Under the pieces are notes generated by a model. The model was not told the origin of the DNA, made no database searches, and saw only the letters and a program-made list of their open reading frames with translations. Below, piece after piece: positions 34,838 to 45,889 of a stretch of 64,000 nucleotides of DNA (its first letter is position 1; each line of letters starts with the position of its first letter). The position numbers and the translations under genes are program-made. This DNA is from Nepenthes gracilis. Taxonomy: Eukaryota; Streptophyta; Magnoliopsida; Caryophyllales; Nepenthaceae. Location: assembly GCA_033239525.1 (NCBI GenBank), contig BSYO01000015.1, positions 15,623,713-15,687,712 on the forward strand. The letters are read 5' to 3'.

Positions 34838-36387
34838 ATGACTAAAAAATGTCGTCCTAGGCTAAAGTCATTATACTTAAGTTTTGGTGTGCCTTCATTT
34901 TTTTATATTTTCGTATTTTATTTCTCAACCCATGTTTGCTTTATGCTTTCCCTTGCTTCTCTTGCGGCTTCCAAAGGCATTGCTAATATTTCGTCTAGTC
35001 TTACAATCAAAAAAGTTTTAGACATCTATATGAGGTACAATATCCTTATTGCCATTCATTTTTAAGTTTTCTCGTCATTCAAAAGAGCTTGTTCTCCAAG
35101 GTATGACTTTATCATCATTTATAAAATTCATCTATGGGAGGGCCTTTGCATTCCTTTTGCTAGGGAGCTCTAAGAAATATTCGAACCCCTAGAGATTCCC
35201 GTTGCGCGTCTCCACCCTAATGCCCTTAGGTATTTGATTTCTTTGTGCATTTTCTTTTACTGTTCGGGCTATGTTTGGACGCTAGGGTAGTCAAAGTTGT
35301 CTTCTGAGTTAATTAGGAGGGTGAATAGATTTCATTCACCCTTAGAAATGGGTATAGAATAAGTGGAGTAAATCCAAATTCAGTAAAAGGTTGAAGAGAT
35401 CGATATTTTTTTATTAAATTTTCTTCTAACTAGACTCTCTCTCTAATAAATGAAAATTGGCCAACCTTACTTATGCTGGTGAAGTTTTGAAGACTGAAAC
35501 TTTTATGGCCAAACCTTTGACCGAGTTAATAGAGAAAAATGTCGTTTCACTATGGAAGATGAGTAATTTTTTGACTCCGGAGACACTTGTCGACATCAAC
35601 TGGGAGGTTAACATAGGTGGAGAAGCCGTTGCCAATATGCCTTGCTGTGTCAGTTTGTCACTCGACAATTCTATTTCCAGACCTCCTGTCTCTTTGGTCA
35701 TGGTGCCCATCAATAATGAAGAAATGGTAGAGGATTTACCTATCAATAATCCTAAGGCTTCAATGGGGGTTCTCGAACCCCATCATTTTTCATCAGAGGT
35801 TCTAGAGGTTGAGTAGGGCCCTTAGGTAGATGCCTCGCCTCCACGGTTCCTTGAGGATTTGGATGTCTTCTCCTCTTCCCTTTGACTCAAATTCCCTCTA
35901 TATCATCATCTTTTGCCCATTCTATGTTGGAGGACTCCTCCTATTTTTGAATCTGAGTCACCTCTAGAATCCTTTTACCATAAGGAGTATTTTGTTCATG
36001 AGGTATTTCTTAATTACTTCCTCAAACTTGAGCTTTATGTATGATATCATTGTGTTTGATTTAGCATTTTGTTTTATCTAGCAGTCACAGGAACTTATGT
36101 GCTTGGTTATGGATGGGCTTCATAAGCATGACGTCAAAATCGCTTGTCTCTCCCAATCACTTGTTGATCTTGCTACTCATAGGGAGCTAGAGATCCAAGT
36201 TGAAGCTACTGTTACCAAGGCGGAACAACTCCAGGATCAAGCTACTTTTCTAGAGAGAGAGTTGTCCGAATGGTTAGCGAGATTCCAAGAATTGTCAAAT
36301 GAGAATGCCATAACAGTAGATAGGATCATCTTTCTTAAGGACGAGCTCCAAGAAGTTAAACATCAATCGGGTTTTTACAAGCACTGA
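34838..36387 (+). pseudogene. PF04195-type ORF, antisense to Tat-type element D
   Basis: The start at 34838 leads into an N-terminal segment. A frame at 35157-35290 reads IPFARE, then (after a TAA) EIFEPLEIPVARLHPNALRY and LISLCIFF. This aligns with IPNELMSIF, QVPIAQFHANTIRY and SLCIFLR in element 1 and with the PF04195 family. A linker follows at 35457-36002 with stops at 35814, 35823 and near 35886. An 82-bp intron (36003-36084, GTATTT..TAGCAG) restores frame into a coiled-coil exon (QLQDQATFLERELSEW, IIFLKDELQEV) ending at 36387. The function of the family is unknown. Its orientation opposite to the host element matches element 1. Confidence 0.68.
36003..36084 (+). other. Predicted 82-bp intron in the PF04195-type ORF
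   Basis: Donor GAG/GTATTT, pyrimidine-rich tract and acceptor CTAGCAG/TC. The frame before (..FVHE) and after (SQELMCLVMDG..) is joined in phase 0. The upstream frame is the same as that of the 35457 ORF, though it has stops. This is a sequence prediction only. Confidence 0.6.
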
Positions 36388-38603
36388 GAGAATGCTAGAG
36401 CATCTTTTCCTTTTTGTCTTGCTTTGTGGGCTTATGGGTCTGTGGGTACAGTTGAAAAAGGATCTTAGATATGCTACCTGAAAAATAGGTTGAAAAAGGC
36501 CAGGCCATAAATAAGTAAGAAATCAGAATAGAAAGAACCATAAATTGAAGAACATAGGTATTGTGTAACAAATAAAAGACAAAGATATAATCCTATCCGA
36601 ACTCGTTAGGATAAAAAAATGTTGGGAATAGATTAGCAAACCATGAATGGGCCAAGATATTAAGAAAAGTTTCCATCATCTCTAAAAGTAGGGTGGCTAT
36701 GTTTGTCATCAATCAGGTCTTCAAATGCAATCTAATAGTATAGATAAGCAAGAAAAGTCTCTATCATCTGGCTCCTTCCACGCAAGATGACTAAGATCAA
36801 ATAGCTTACAATAACGTGAGGCGATCGAAGTGAGGTAATAAAATTGTTTGAGATAAAGAGCTTTACTTCTATCAAATATGTATCAAAGGAGAGTACACCA
36901 ACTAGTTGGCTACATAAAAAGTGAGTGGGCTAGAGGTGCATTTTTTTTTACCAAAAATCACGAAAATATCAACTTTGCCTTATACCATATGCTCTTAGGA
37001 TTGCTTCGACTTATTGACATTATGTGAGAGAACTCAACCAAGCAATTGATAATTCATCTTCTAATAAAATTCTTGAGAGAAAACAAGGAGAGTGAGAAAG
37101 CTAACATATCCTTTGCTCGTGGAATTTGACCTTCGTCCAAGAGTTTGGACATTTACATGATGAACGTGCTTTCTGACATCGAGTTTCAATTATACCAAGA
37201 GATAACACTACTTTGATATGTATGGTTTCTTTGGTCATTCTTTAGGAGAAGTTTCGAAACTAGTCAATTGATAGGACCATTGCTAACCCATTGTGCATAA
37301 GGGGGCATTTTTTGAATGAGATTATTCTCTTTTTACACTAACAACCTACTTCTTTCCTCCTTGCCCACTTCAGAATATTCTTTCCGTTTTGACTGGTAGG
37401 ATGAAGTCACATTGATTGAATCAACTCTGGCCTTCACAAAAAAAGTGATGCATTACTTGACGATTAGACTTTAGTTACCTGCTTATTGGGATTTACAAGA
37501 AGTCGAGTTTCTTTGTTTTTTTCGTCACAGTATAGTTGGAAAAAGAAAAAGTTAATGTAGCAAACTAGGAGTACCATTGTCCACCTTTAGGTACATTTTA
37601 AAAGAAGGAAGAGTTTAACATATCTTGGCCGAGAAGGAAGAGCAAGCAAAGCTAGTTGCTTTGTCGGTTGAAGGTGCTCTCTTCTCTACTCCTAGACATG
37701 GGATAGAGACTAACTCTTTAACATAAGTGGCATTTGCATCTTATGTATTGTCTCTTGATTTTAAGGAGTCAAGAAGTAAGAGCTCTTCTCCAAAAGTGGC
37801 TTTGACAGAGGGTATTCAATTGTTCAACAGAATGCTTTGTTGGTTCAGCTCAAAGGGTTTAGTTTTTTGGTTAGTATGGAGGGAGGTGTTCTTTGTTGAC
37901 CTTTTAGGGGACACATTATAATGTGAAGCTAGCAATGTGTGCTTGAGTTGATGATCAATTTGCCATTTAATCCTTCTATAGATGGTGATCGGACTTGTTA
38001 AAAGCTCTTCTATGCTTAAAATCATTTGTCAATCTCCACTTTGATTGACATTGACTAGTCATTGTTGAAAAATAGGGTTTAGGGTGATGCTTCAATGCTT
38101 CTCCTTTTTGTATGTTTGTCAATAATTTTATTGCCTTGTTATCTTTTAAACTTATAATATAAAGTCTCATTCCTTCAACTTCTACTTAGTTTGACTTGGT
38201 CAGCTTACGACTTGCCTACTTTCTTAACTGTTGCTTTCTCTAACGCTACTTAGAAAGAACATTCCATAGCATTGGTTGAATTATCGCACTACTTAAAGCA
38301 AGACCCTTACCTCTTTTTAGACGAGTTAGCTTTTGTTCTCTCTTCCTTATTTTGTCAAGAGGTCAATTGCTTTCATCAAAATTAAAATATTTCTTTTTTT
38401 AAGATTTAGTGCTTTGGGGAGGGGGAAATGCTTCTTTCTTGATTGTTTGGCCAAGGGAGGTGAAACCCTATACATAGTGGTAAAGGCATAATAGTTCCAA
38501 GTCAAATGGAGTAAGGTTATAATTGAACCTCCTCCTAAAAAAAAGTTAGCAACATCTTATATGATGTATGTTTTGGCTACTTGCAAGCGCTCGCTTGAAT
38601 AGG

Positions 38604-38885
38604 TAGACCAAGAAAACTTCATATGACATCTTTCAGCATGCATGAATGTGATAGCTCAGAAATGTGATCCACAAATAAATCATCTATAGTAATAATTTGA
38701 CCTAAACTAATTCTTTCTCCAACCAAAATTCACATTTATTCAAATAGACCAAGAAAACTACATATAATATCTTTCAACATGCATGAATGTGATAGCTCAG
38801 AAATGTGATCCACAAATATATCATCTATAGCAACAATTTGACCTAAACTAAATCTTTCTCCAACCAAAATTCACATTTATTCAAA
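38604..38885 (-). repeat. 141-bp tandem duplication inside Tekay-like RT
   Basis: The units 38604-38744 and 38745-38885 are nearly identical and share TGCATGAATGTGATAGCTCA. The period is 141 bp, i.e. 47 codons. On the minus strand each unit carries NKCEFWLE, the RT motif before the FLGHVV box, so the duplication keeps the pol frame. A few differences between units show it is not very recent. Confidence 0.9.
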
Positions 38886-38898
38886 TAGCCACCCTCTC

Positions 38899-39640
38899 TC
38901 AAGTTCTTGTCTTGAAGGCCGTCTCGGGCACATCCTCCTGCTTGATCCTCAATTGGTGGTATCTACAATGCAAATTATTCTTTAGAAAACATCTAAGCTC
39001 TTTACAGCTCATCGATCCATCTTTCTTCACCAAAAAGCATATAAACTCTCCACGGCAATACACCATATGAAACCTTTCTTCCACAAATACTACAATTGCT
39101 ACTTCAATTACTTTAATTCATACGAGACCATTCTTTGCAGAGTCTTCAAAATCGATGTCGATTACGGTACAATCTCAATAGCAAATTCAATCTCCAGATT
39201 CAAAAAATAATTTAGACTAATCCTTTGAAAAGAAAGCAATCTCAAACTTACATACAATCAAAATATCCTCAATGATCACATAATGACTCCCAAATGATGC
39301 CACATATGCTGAATATGCTCAACATCCATTCTTCATCAAATGATTTGCATGAAAAGCCAAGATCAATCCCATCATCTCCCCATCAGTTCTCCCTTCAATT
39401 TTGAAATATTCATAACTCCCAATACAAAATAGATCAATTTGACTAAAATAATCCACACTAGCGTGGAAGCACGCCAATCATTTACATATTCCATAACTGA
39501 AGGATCGACTCTAACATTGTGAGCTATGACTGCAAACACCGTGCTAGGAGCTGCTGTTTTCCTATTTAAACTCTTTTGGTTTGGACAATCCATTAACAAA
39601 TGGTCCAATTGGCCACAATTAAAGTAGGCTCCATTCTAAT
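38899..39640 (-). pseudogene. gag zinc knuckle and RT remnant of Tekay-like element
   Basis: Near 39640-39590 the minus strand reads YFNCGQLDHLLMDCPN, a CCHC knuckle whose first cysteine is replaced by Tyr. From 39084 to 38899 it reads FLVKKDGSMS and then CRYHQLRIKQEDVPETAFKT, matching RT motifs VKKKDGSMR and YHQLRIKEEDVPKTAFRT. The DYRELN and DQLQGA segments between them are lost or scrambled. Next comes the duplicated NKCEFWLE segment. The FxDD active-site region is absent, so this RT is internally deleted. Confidence 0.72.
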
Positions 39641-40525
39641 GGGAACAAACTTGTCCTGCGTGATTCTTCTCACAAGACTCACTGGCTAACCTCATAAACT
39701 GAAACCTTGGGAAAGAAAACTCTGCTTCGATTGACTTTCCTTTGCCTTGGCTTCCAGACATCAAACAAGAGATACTATCCTTTGAGCTCTAGCCTCAATA
39801 CTCTGACTTTTTTAAAAAAATGCTTATCGTGGAGCTACTCCTACTCAACTAACAAGGCCCGGTCCAACACCCCACTATGAGTTCACATTGAAGTGGCACC
39901 AAAGACTTCCAAATTGAATCTTGAAGTCATTAGTTACCATCCTATTTCCTTGCCGCAGCATGCTGAATTAGCTCGTTTGATCTCCTAAATACTCAATAGA
40001 AAGAACTTCTCTAGAGATGACTCTAGAATGACACCCCGAGCTATCTCTTCATTCTCTTCGCCCAAGATATGACGCCGAGTGGCTCACCACTAGCTAGCCT
40101 CGCCTTCCAGCTCAAATGCAGTATCTTATCTTTATGCTCATATAGGCAGCCAATCACCTCAAATATCTTTTCCATCTTCTAAGTTAAATCTTAAGCCTAG
40201 ATCGGATCAAATTCTTCCAAGACTCTGGAACAGGCCCATCCTTAAATTAGTCTAACATACTCTCAAAAATTTCCACCTTCCACCGAAGAACACCCTTTGA
40301 CCTGCCAACCATTGCATAATGACTAAATCCTCAGCCGACTGCTAGATCATACAATTCATTACATCGCTCACGTGACCCATCATAGTCAAATGACCAATTT
40401 TTGATTCAAACCTAAATCTTCACAACCTAAATTTCTATTATCTATCATAAACGGTACCTATCACACCAAATATTCAATAAATTATTTACCAAAAATGATC
40501 CAAAATACTTCTCTCTATGACTTTT

Positions 40526-40536
40526 CTCTGATACTA
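40526..40536 (-). other. Decayed initiator-Met primer-binding site
   Basis: TAGTATCAGAG on the minus strand lies just inside the LTR end. It differs from TGGTATCAGAG by one G-to-A change. Confidence 0.7.
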
Positions 40537-40538
40537 TT

Positions 40539-42735
40539 CATCACAAATTCGAATTAAGTAGATCAAATTAATAAATAAATAATTTTTAATTAACAGATAG
40601 ATAAATTTTAAGTTAGGTGTGACATAACAGACATATCAAAAATTTATCATCAAATAATAAATAACATAAACGTGCCCCAAAACTCATCAGAGGATCTTAT
40701 TAGACAACCATTCGGATAATATAAATATGATATATTCCAAATAGTCGTAAGAGGGATAACCGAATGTTGGCAACAACTTATCCATATAATATAATAAATC
40801 TATAAATTTTTAATACGTTGACCAAAATCCTACACTCAACCAACTCCAATGTCCAAAAGTACAATCCATAATAAATCCAATGGAAAAGGAATAAAATACG
40901 GTCGATATCACTCATCTAAACAGTGCAATACTCACCAGAGTATATGATGTTGCATTAGATCTCGTCTAACGCTTGTAAGGATATTTGAGACTTCTACTCT
41001 AAAGGATAAAATAGAAAAATATGAGTATAAAATTTAAGAAATATCATATATGTAAATAAATATGTCCAATAAATGAGATGAAGGGTTTAAAATATATTTT
41101 CGAAGAGCATAGATAACAGATATAGATCTAAAATTGTAAATATCAGAGGTCATCATCAAATTGGAATTAAAATCTAATATTAGAATAAATAGTAGTCTCA
41201 TACTCAAATCGTATATAAAATCAAAATAGATATCCAATCTGAAAATGGTCATCTTGGGATGTATATATATAATAGAAGTTATTCGGAGGTCAGAATCAGA
41301 TAATCATATTTCCAGTTGAGAATATGTCTAATCAAAACGTGATCCGTAACATAGTCAAATAGCTAGAGAATCAAATTAGATTGCTAGATGCTCTAATCGA
41401 GAGAGCAGATAATAGAAGTCGGATCAGCGCTATAAATAGATAATTTAAAATTTGTATTAAAATATATAATTAAAGTTAAATGTACGAAACATACCAAAAT
41501 CCTTCTATGGGCAAAAATCGGCAAATTCCAAAATCAAAATTTAAATTAAAGTTTGAATACAAATACATGCGGAAATGTAAAGTATAGACTAAATTTAAAC
41601 TACGATTATTTAAAGACTAAATTAAGAAAATGGTTACTCCTAACCCGATAACCTTAGATCAGATCAAATATAGGTAATGGATACACGTTAGGCCATCTGT
41701 GGACTCTATCTCCCATTGGTAAGATTACTATATTTTACCACTTATAGTTTTGGGTATAATTTTTTAAATTGTCAGATATATTACGATGTCCGAATATATT
41801 AAATTTTTTTTAAATACCAGACAGAGGGGTGGGTCATTACAACAAAGTATTCCCATCAGTGAAAAGAGATTTTAGATAATAGATATTTTTTCATCGACAA
41901 TTGGCTAGATAATAGATAACAGATAATAGATAATAGTGATCACAATCCTCGAACACATGCATGTGAAAATGCATAGCTCAAGGTAAATTTCATATTTGTT
42001 TTCATACAGATATATTGATATAAAAATATATAATATCAGATTTTTTTAAAACTTTTATAAAATAATAAAATCTTTTAAAAATTACAGAATTTGAACAAAA
42101 ATCTAAAATCAATTAGTAAATCATAAATGCATGTACAGAATAAATAGATCGAGTGTATAAAATAACATGCATGTTAATACAATATCCAAACAGTAATCAA
42201 AATATATTAGATACTAAATCAAATAAAAGATAGAAATTATAGATATTTGCCTTGACATTATATCAAATAGATCAAGTAAAAGGATGCTCTGAAATATTCA
42301 AATGATTTTTCCTCACTGTTGCCGTGCCCGCCTCACTCTCTCTCCTCCCTTCCCCTTTACTTCGTCCTCTTTCTCTCTCTCTTCTTCCTCTCTCTTATTC
42401 CTTTTGCCGCCTTTTCCATTCTCTTCTTCTCCCTCTCTTTCTCCCTCCTTCCTCAGTCGCACGTGCTCCTTACATCTCTCCCTCTTTTCTCTCCCTCTCT
42501 CCTCTTTTTCTCTTAGCCCACACATTCCTTCTCCTGTGCCGCACCTCTGCCTCCTCCTCTTTGCCGCACGCCTTGTCTCCTCCTACACCATAGCTCCCCT
42601 CCCTCTCTCTCTCCATTCTCCTCTCTCACTATCTCTTTCCTTCTCTTCCATGTGCACCTCTTTTCTCTCTCTTTTCCTTTTTTTTTCCTCCCCTACTTCC
42701 ACTCTACCATATAGCCTCCCCCTTCCCCCTTTATC

Positions 42736-42783
<48 letters not shown>

Positions 42784-42927
42784 CCAATTGATATTTGAGT
42801 ACTACTCTTATTGATTCAAAAGCTTCCTAAAATTTTATAATATATATAATTAATTTTTATCACATCTAAATTATTCAAAATTATAATTAATATTAAAATA
42901 ATTCAAATAAAAATTTAAAATATTACA
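40539..42927 (-). repeat. 5' LTR of Tekay-like element (group I)
   Basis: On the minus strand it starts TGTAATATTTTAAATTTT and ends TTGTGATG. It keeps the shared layout: AT-rich start, ATT microsatellite, pyrimidine-rich block (42303-42730), AT-rich body, then a TGTCACACC..-type tail. Bases beyond 42927 are a fragment homologous to the LTR of element D, so it probably inserted there. Confidence 0.82.
42303..42783. repeat. Polypyrimidine block plus (ATT)n in the LTR
   Basis: About 430 bp of nearly pure C/T with CTCTCT and CCTCC phrases ends in some 15-16 ATT units at 42737-42783. Long open frames here (for example 42302-42814) are low-complexity Ser/Leu/Pro strings and not genes. Confidence 0.85.
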
Positions 42928-43051
42928 AATAACCTACAGAACTATTATTCGATTATCCTATTGTGCTTTATGTTTCATTACTTGGGCCGTTAGTACTTAA
43001 GCTTTAATTCAACTTTAAGTTAAATTAATTTATTTCAGATCATACCAAATA
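42928..43051 (-). repeat. Fragment of an element-D-type LTR
   Basis: Matches 33600-33731: TTATTCGATTATCCTATT, GCTTTATGTTTCATTACTTG and the GATCATACCAAATA edge correspond to the start of that LTR on the minus strand. It abuts the Tekay-like LTR at 42927. Confidence 0.5.
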
Positions 43052-43468
43052 GTTTTAATATTAGTAATAACTAAGGTCCAGCCATATGTCTCTCTCATAA
43101 TCAAAATTGCATTATCCCTGTCGATTTAGCTGTTGGTTCACGATCATGTCATGATTGCACTTATGGAAAGTAGAAAGACACTAGTGTTCATTATTAGACC
43201 TTCCTTGCAATTTTCTTCATGGAATCAATTATGTGATGTGCAGACACAGTTGTCCGGAATGCAGTGGTTAAAGTGACAATTTTTTTTAAATACTTTAAAT
43301 TTTTATCATTCAATTAAATATAAATAAATTTAATTTAATTATTTTAAAATAAAAAAATTAATTAAATTATAATTATTTTAATTTAATCAACGGATAAATT
43401 TTTTTAAAAAATTAATATTACTTTTTTATAGGCAATATATGATAGTAGGATTTTATGGATATCCTTCT
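43052..43468. other. Unassigned sequence before chimeric element
   Basis: Mixed sequence to 43280, then AT-rich. No ORF, repeat or domain was recognised. It is one of the few places where old host sequence could persist. Confidence 0.35.
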
Positions 43469-44522
43469 TGATAGGTAGGCCCATAGCTGATAGGCCAATA
43501 AAAAAAACGGCCTAAAGTCTAGAAAAGTTCAGACGCACGTTAAACGGTTGACTGCCCAGCGTGCCAACCAGACAGCCAACGCGCTCCTTCAAGACAGTCA
43601 ACATTTCTGTTGACCGAAAGTACTATAGTAGCAGGCCGCGAAAAGACATAAAACCTAATAAGGACCAGACCCAATTTGGCAGGCATTCCCGTATATGACA
43701 AGTAATGGTCCTTTCTCTGATTTCACGCTTTCCTCGTAGTCAATCTCATCTAAAAAGGCATCTATAGATTCAGCGCCCTCCCCATGAGGAAGGCGCCCGA
43801 TTCTCTCTCCTTGCCAACCATGGAGTCTAACAGTCACAAAAACACAAAAGGAAGACAAATAATTTGGGGATCCGTTATTCATTCAGAAAGAAAACGATCC
43901 CATCAGATCACGTCAGTCAAGCCTACCTACTCAAGGAAGGCCGCCCAACACCAGACAATGGATCACGCCTTCCTAGCCAATGAAGGTCGTACTCCCCACC
44001 GTATATATAACCCCAAAGTCTCCACTCTAGAGAGGCACGTTCTAAAAGACAATCTGAAACACGCATACAGACGCAAAATACAACGCAGTGCTTGAGCATA
44101 CTTTCTCCAAAACGCTTACTTTGCTAATCCCTCTCCAAGCATCCAGATTACAGAGACTTCTCCTGCTCCCTGAGAACTGTCCTCCTAAATTTCCACGCTT
44201 TCAGGACGTAGCTCCCACTCGTTCCTTGCGAACGTCGAGTCGGGAAACCAAACTCTCAATGAGTCACGGGAACGTCTCTACATTTACAGGCTAACACTCC
44301 CACCAATCACTCTTTCTCTTTTTACTTATCAGTTCACCTTCTTAAAAGTTTGAAGGCTTGTTACTGACTTGAGCGTCGGAGTATTTTCGGTAGGATAACA
44401 TCCCGTCGGCACCTGACCTCTTGTTTGCTGTAATGGTGTGTAGGATTCAGACTCGGTGAACAGAGGCGAATCCAAACAATCAGGCAAATTTGAATCTATT
44501 CGAAATCGAATCCAGATACGCA
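43469..44522 (+). repeat. 5' LTR of element A (1054 bp)
   Basis: Starts TGATAGGTAGGCCCA and ends GATACGCA; homologous throughout to 5648-6721. The first 20 bases are partly duplicated (TGATAGG again at 43488), so the left end has a small uncertainty. The TATA box is at 44002-44010. A frame at 43784-44095 shares residues with the LTR frame of element 1. Confidence 0.85.
44002..44010 (+). promoter_or_regulatory. LTR TATA box (element A)
   Basis: TATATATAA followed by CCCC, at the same place in the LTR as the TATA box of element 1. Confidence 0.7.
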
Positions 44523-44526
44523 TTAT

Positions 44527-44543
44527 TGGCACCGTCTGCGGGA
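44527..44543 (+). other. Primer-binding site of element A
   Basis: TGGCACCGTCTGCGGGA starts four bases after the LTR. Tat elements commonly have TGGCGCCGTCTGTGGGA here; the first bases fit a tRNA other than initiator Met. Which tRNA is used was not resolved. Confidence 0.7.
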
Positions 44544-44606
44544 AGCTGTTGCAAAAAGTCAACTGTGTTTTTCAGAAGATCTCTTCGATCAACACCCTTA
44601 AACAAA

Positions 44607-45889
44607 ATGGTAAACACAAGGGCGCAAGCAAGCGAGCCAGCCCGAGACGTAGTCTCACCAAACCAGGACCACGCCATTGGCGCCGTGGTCAACGGGGTAG
44701 CCGATGGAATTGTGGCATCTTTCTTCCAAAACCTGGCGGAGCACATGCACAATATAGACAGAATGCTCCAGATATTATGTTCCTGCCTGGAGCAAGCACA
44801 GCTGGGGGCTGTACCGGCGGTGGCCCCAGCACTGGAGTCTAGACGAGGGGCCAAAGAAAGAAAGTTCTGACTGGACAGATCGGAAGGCTAACCAGCGCTC
44901 CCGCGCCAGTATCCTCATACGCCCAAAGCCATTTAAGGCGTGAGGAGCGAGGAACCAACTCTAACCCAGAGGAAAGTCCGAAACGAAAGAACTCTAGATA
45001 TTCCCGGGTAGAATCTAAGCCCCGGGCTTAGGAGGGAGCCTCCTAGGCCGCTAGATCTACCAGAGATAGCAGCCACCCGGCTGCTGAACAAGCTAGGGAC
45101 AGAACGGAGTTGAGGACATATCTCAACTCCAAAAGATTAGTTAATGACATTCCAACAGATTCGAGGCTGAAGAAGATATGGAACCACGTCTTCAAAGACA
45201 ACGAGCGCACAGCCAACATCGACAGATCTCCCTTCACACGGAGATCTTGAATCATCCCATGCCGGCGAAGTTTAAAATGCCAGCCCTTGACTCTTACGAT
45301 GGGAGTGCAGACCTATCGATCATCTTGCTCACTTCCGTACCCATCTGGGTTTACAAGGGCTGGAGGACGCAAGTATGTGTTGTTGCTTCCCGCTCACTTT
45401 AAAAGAAGACGAGCGCATTTGGTTCCATCATCTCTCCCAGACTCGATCCGAAATTTTTAGGAGCTTACGGATCTCTTCTTGTCCCAATATGCCTCCAGCC
45501 ACAGGGAGGGAAAACAGCCATGGCATCTGTCGCACATCAAACAAAAGCATAGAGAGAACTCGCAGAGGTTCCTGGATTGCTTCGTGGCAGAAGTTAGGCG
45601 GATCCCTCGACTTACAGAGGAAATGAAATTGGGCAGTTTCATTTTGGCACTGGCGCATGGAGAGTTCTTCAGGCACCCGGCGCATAAGAATCTGCAGACC
45701 TTTCGGGAAGCGGAGTCTATCACCAGGGTCTATGCAGCAGCAGAGGAGACCAACGAGGCAAAGCGTCGGACTGGCCTGAATAACGTCGCTCTTTGCAGCT
45801 TGAAAGAAAGATGAAACACAATAGTGGTAATTACTCGCACCAAAAGCGCCACAGGATTGGGACGCCAGAGCGCAAGGACTATGGGGAGG
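44607..45889 (+). pseudogene. gag of Tat element A, frameshifted
   Basis: The start MVNTRAQASEP at 44607 mirrors MVNTRGQTSAP in element B. Motifs in order: FKMPALDSYDGSAD (45270-45310), a CCCFPLTLKEDERIWF segment near 45375-45425, KQPWHLSHIKQKHRENSQRF near 45525, and EMKLGSFILALAHGEFF and ESITRVYAAAEETNEAKRR to about 45770. These lie in different frames, so there are several indels, and stops occur. Gag would form the virus-like particle. The gag-like reading fades at 45815-45890, where pol of element B begins on the other strand. Confidence 0.8.

Larger units (their letters stand above)
33732..38603 (-). mobile_element. Internal 3' region of Tat-type element D (minus strand)
   Basis: This follows the LTR edge at 33731 and contains a plus-strand ORF homologous to the antisense ORF of element 1, so the element itself reads on the minus strand. 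From 36400 to 38603 no integrase, RNase H or RT motif was recognised on either strand; short open frames (for example 37727-37921) have no family motif. At 38604 it meets the truncated end of a Tekay-like element. Confidence 0.5.
38604..42927 (-). mobile_element. 5' half of a Tekay-like gypsy element, minus strand
   Basis: On the minus strand the LTR (42927 to 40539) is followed by a Met-type primer site, a gag zinc knuckle near 39640-39590 and RT pieces at 39084-38604, after which it stops at the junction with element D. RNase H, integrase and the 3' LTR are missing. The LTR and leader match those of 20080-22470 (CAGAGAAAAG then AGAGAG.AGTATTTTGG). Confidence 0.78.
43469..45889 (+). mobile_element. 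5' half of a Tat-lineage gypsy element (element A)
   Basis: LTR, primer site and gag in plus orientation; the element stops within or just after gag, where minus-strand pol of element B begins (about 45885). It belongs to the same family as element 1, judging by the LTR. Protease, RT and everything downstream are missing. Confidence 0.82.

Noticed and set aside
38604..38885. CRISPR-like or satellite array
   Set aside because: Only two units, without spacers; it codes for a known RT motif, so it is a local tandem duplication.
42302..42814. A 170-codon open frame and its overlapping shadows
   Set aside because: It is a translation of a polypyrimidine block and an ATT array inside an LTR; the protein would be Ser/Leu/Pro and then poly-Ile.
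44480..44854. A 124-codon minus-strand frame over gag of element A
   Set aside because: It overlaps the primer site and the MVNTR start of gag on the plus strand and has no motif.
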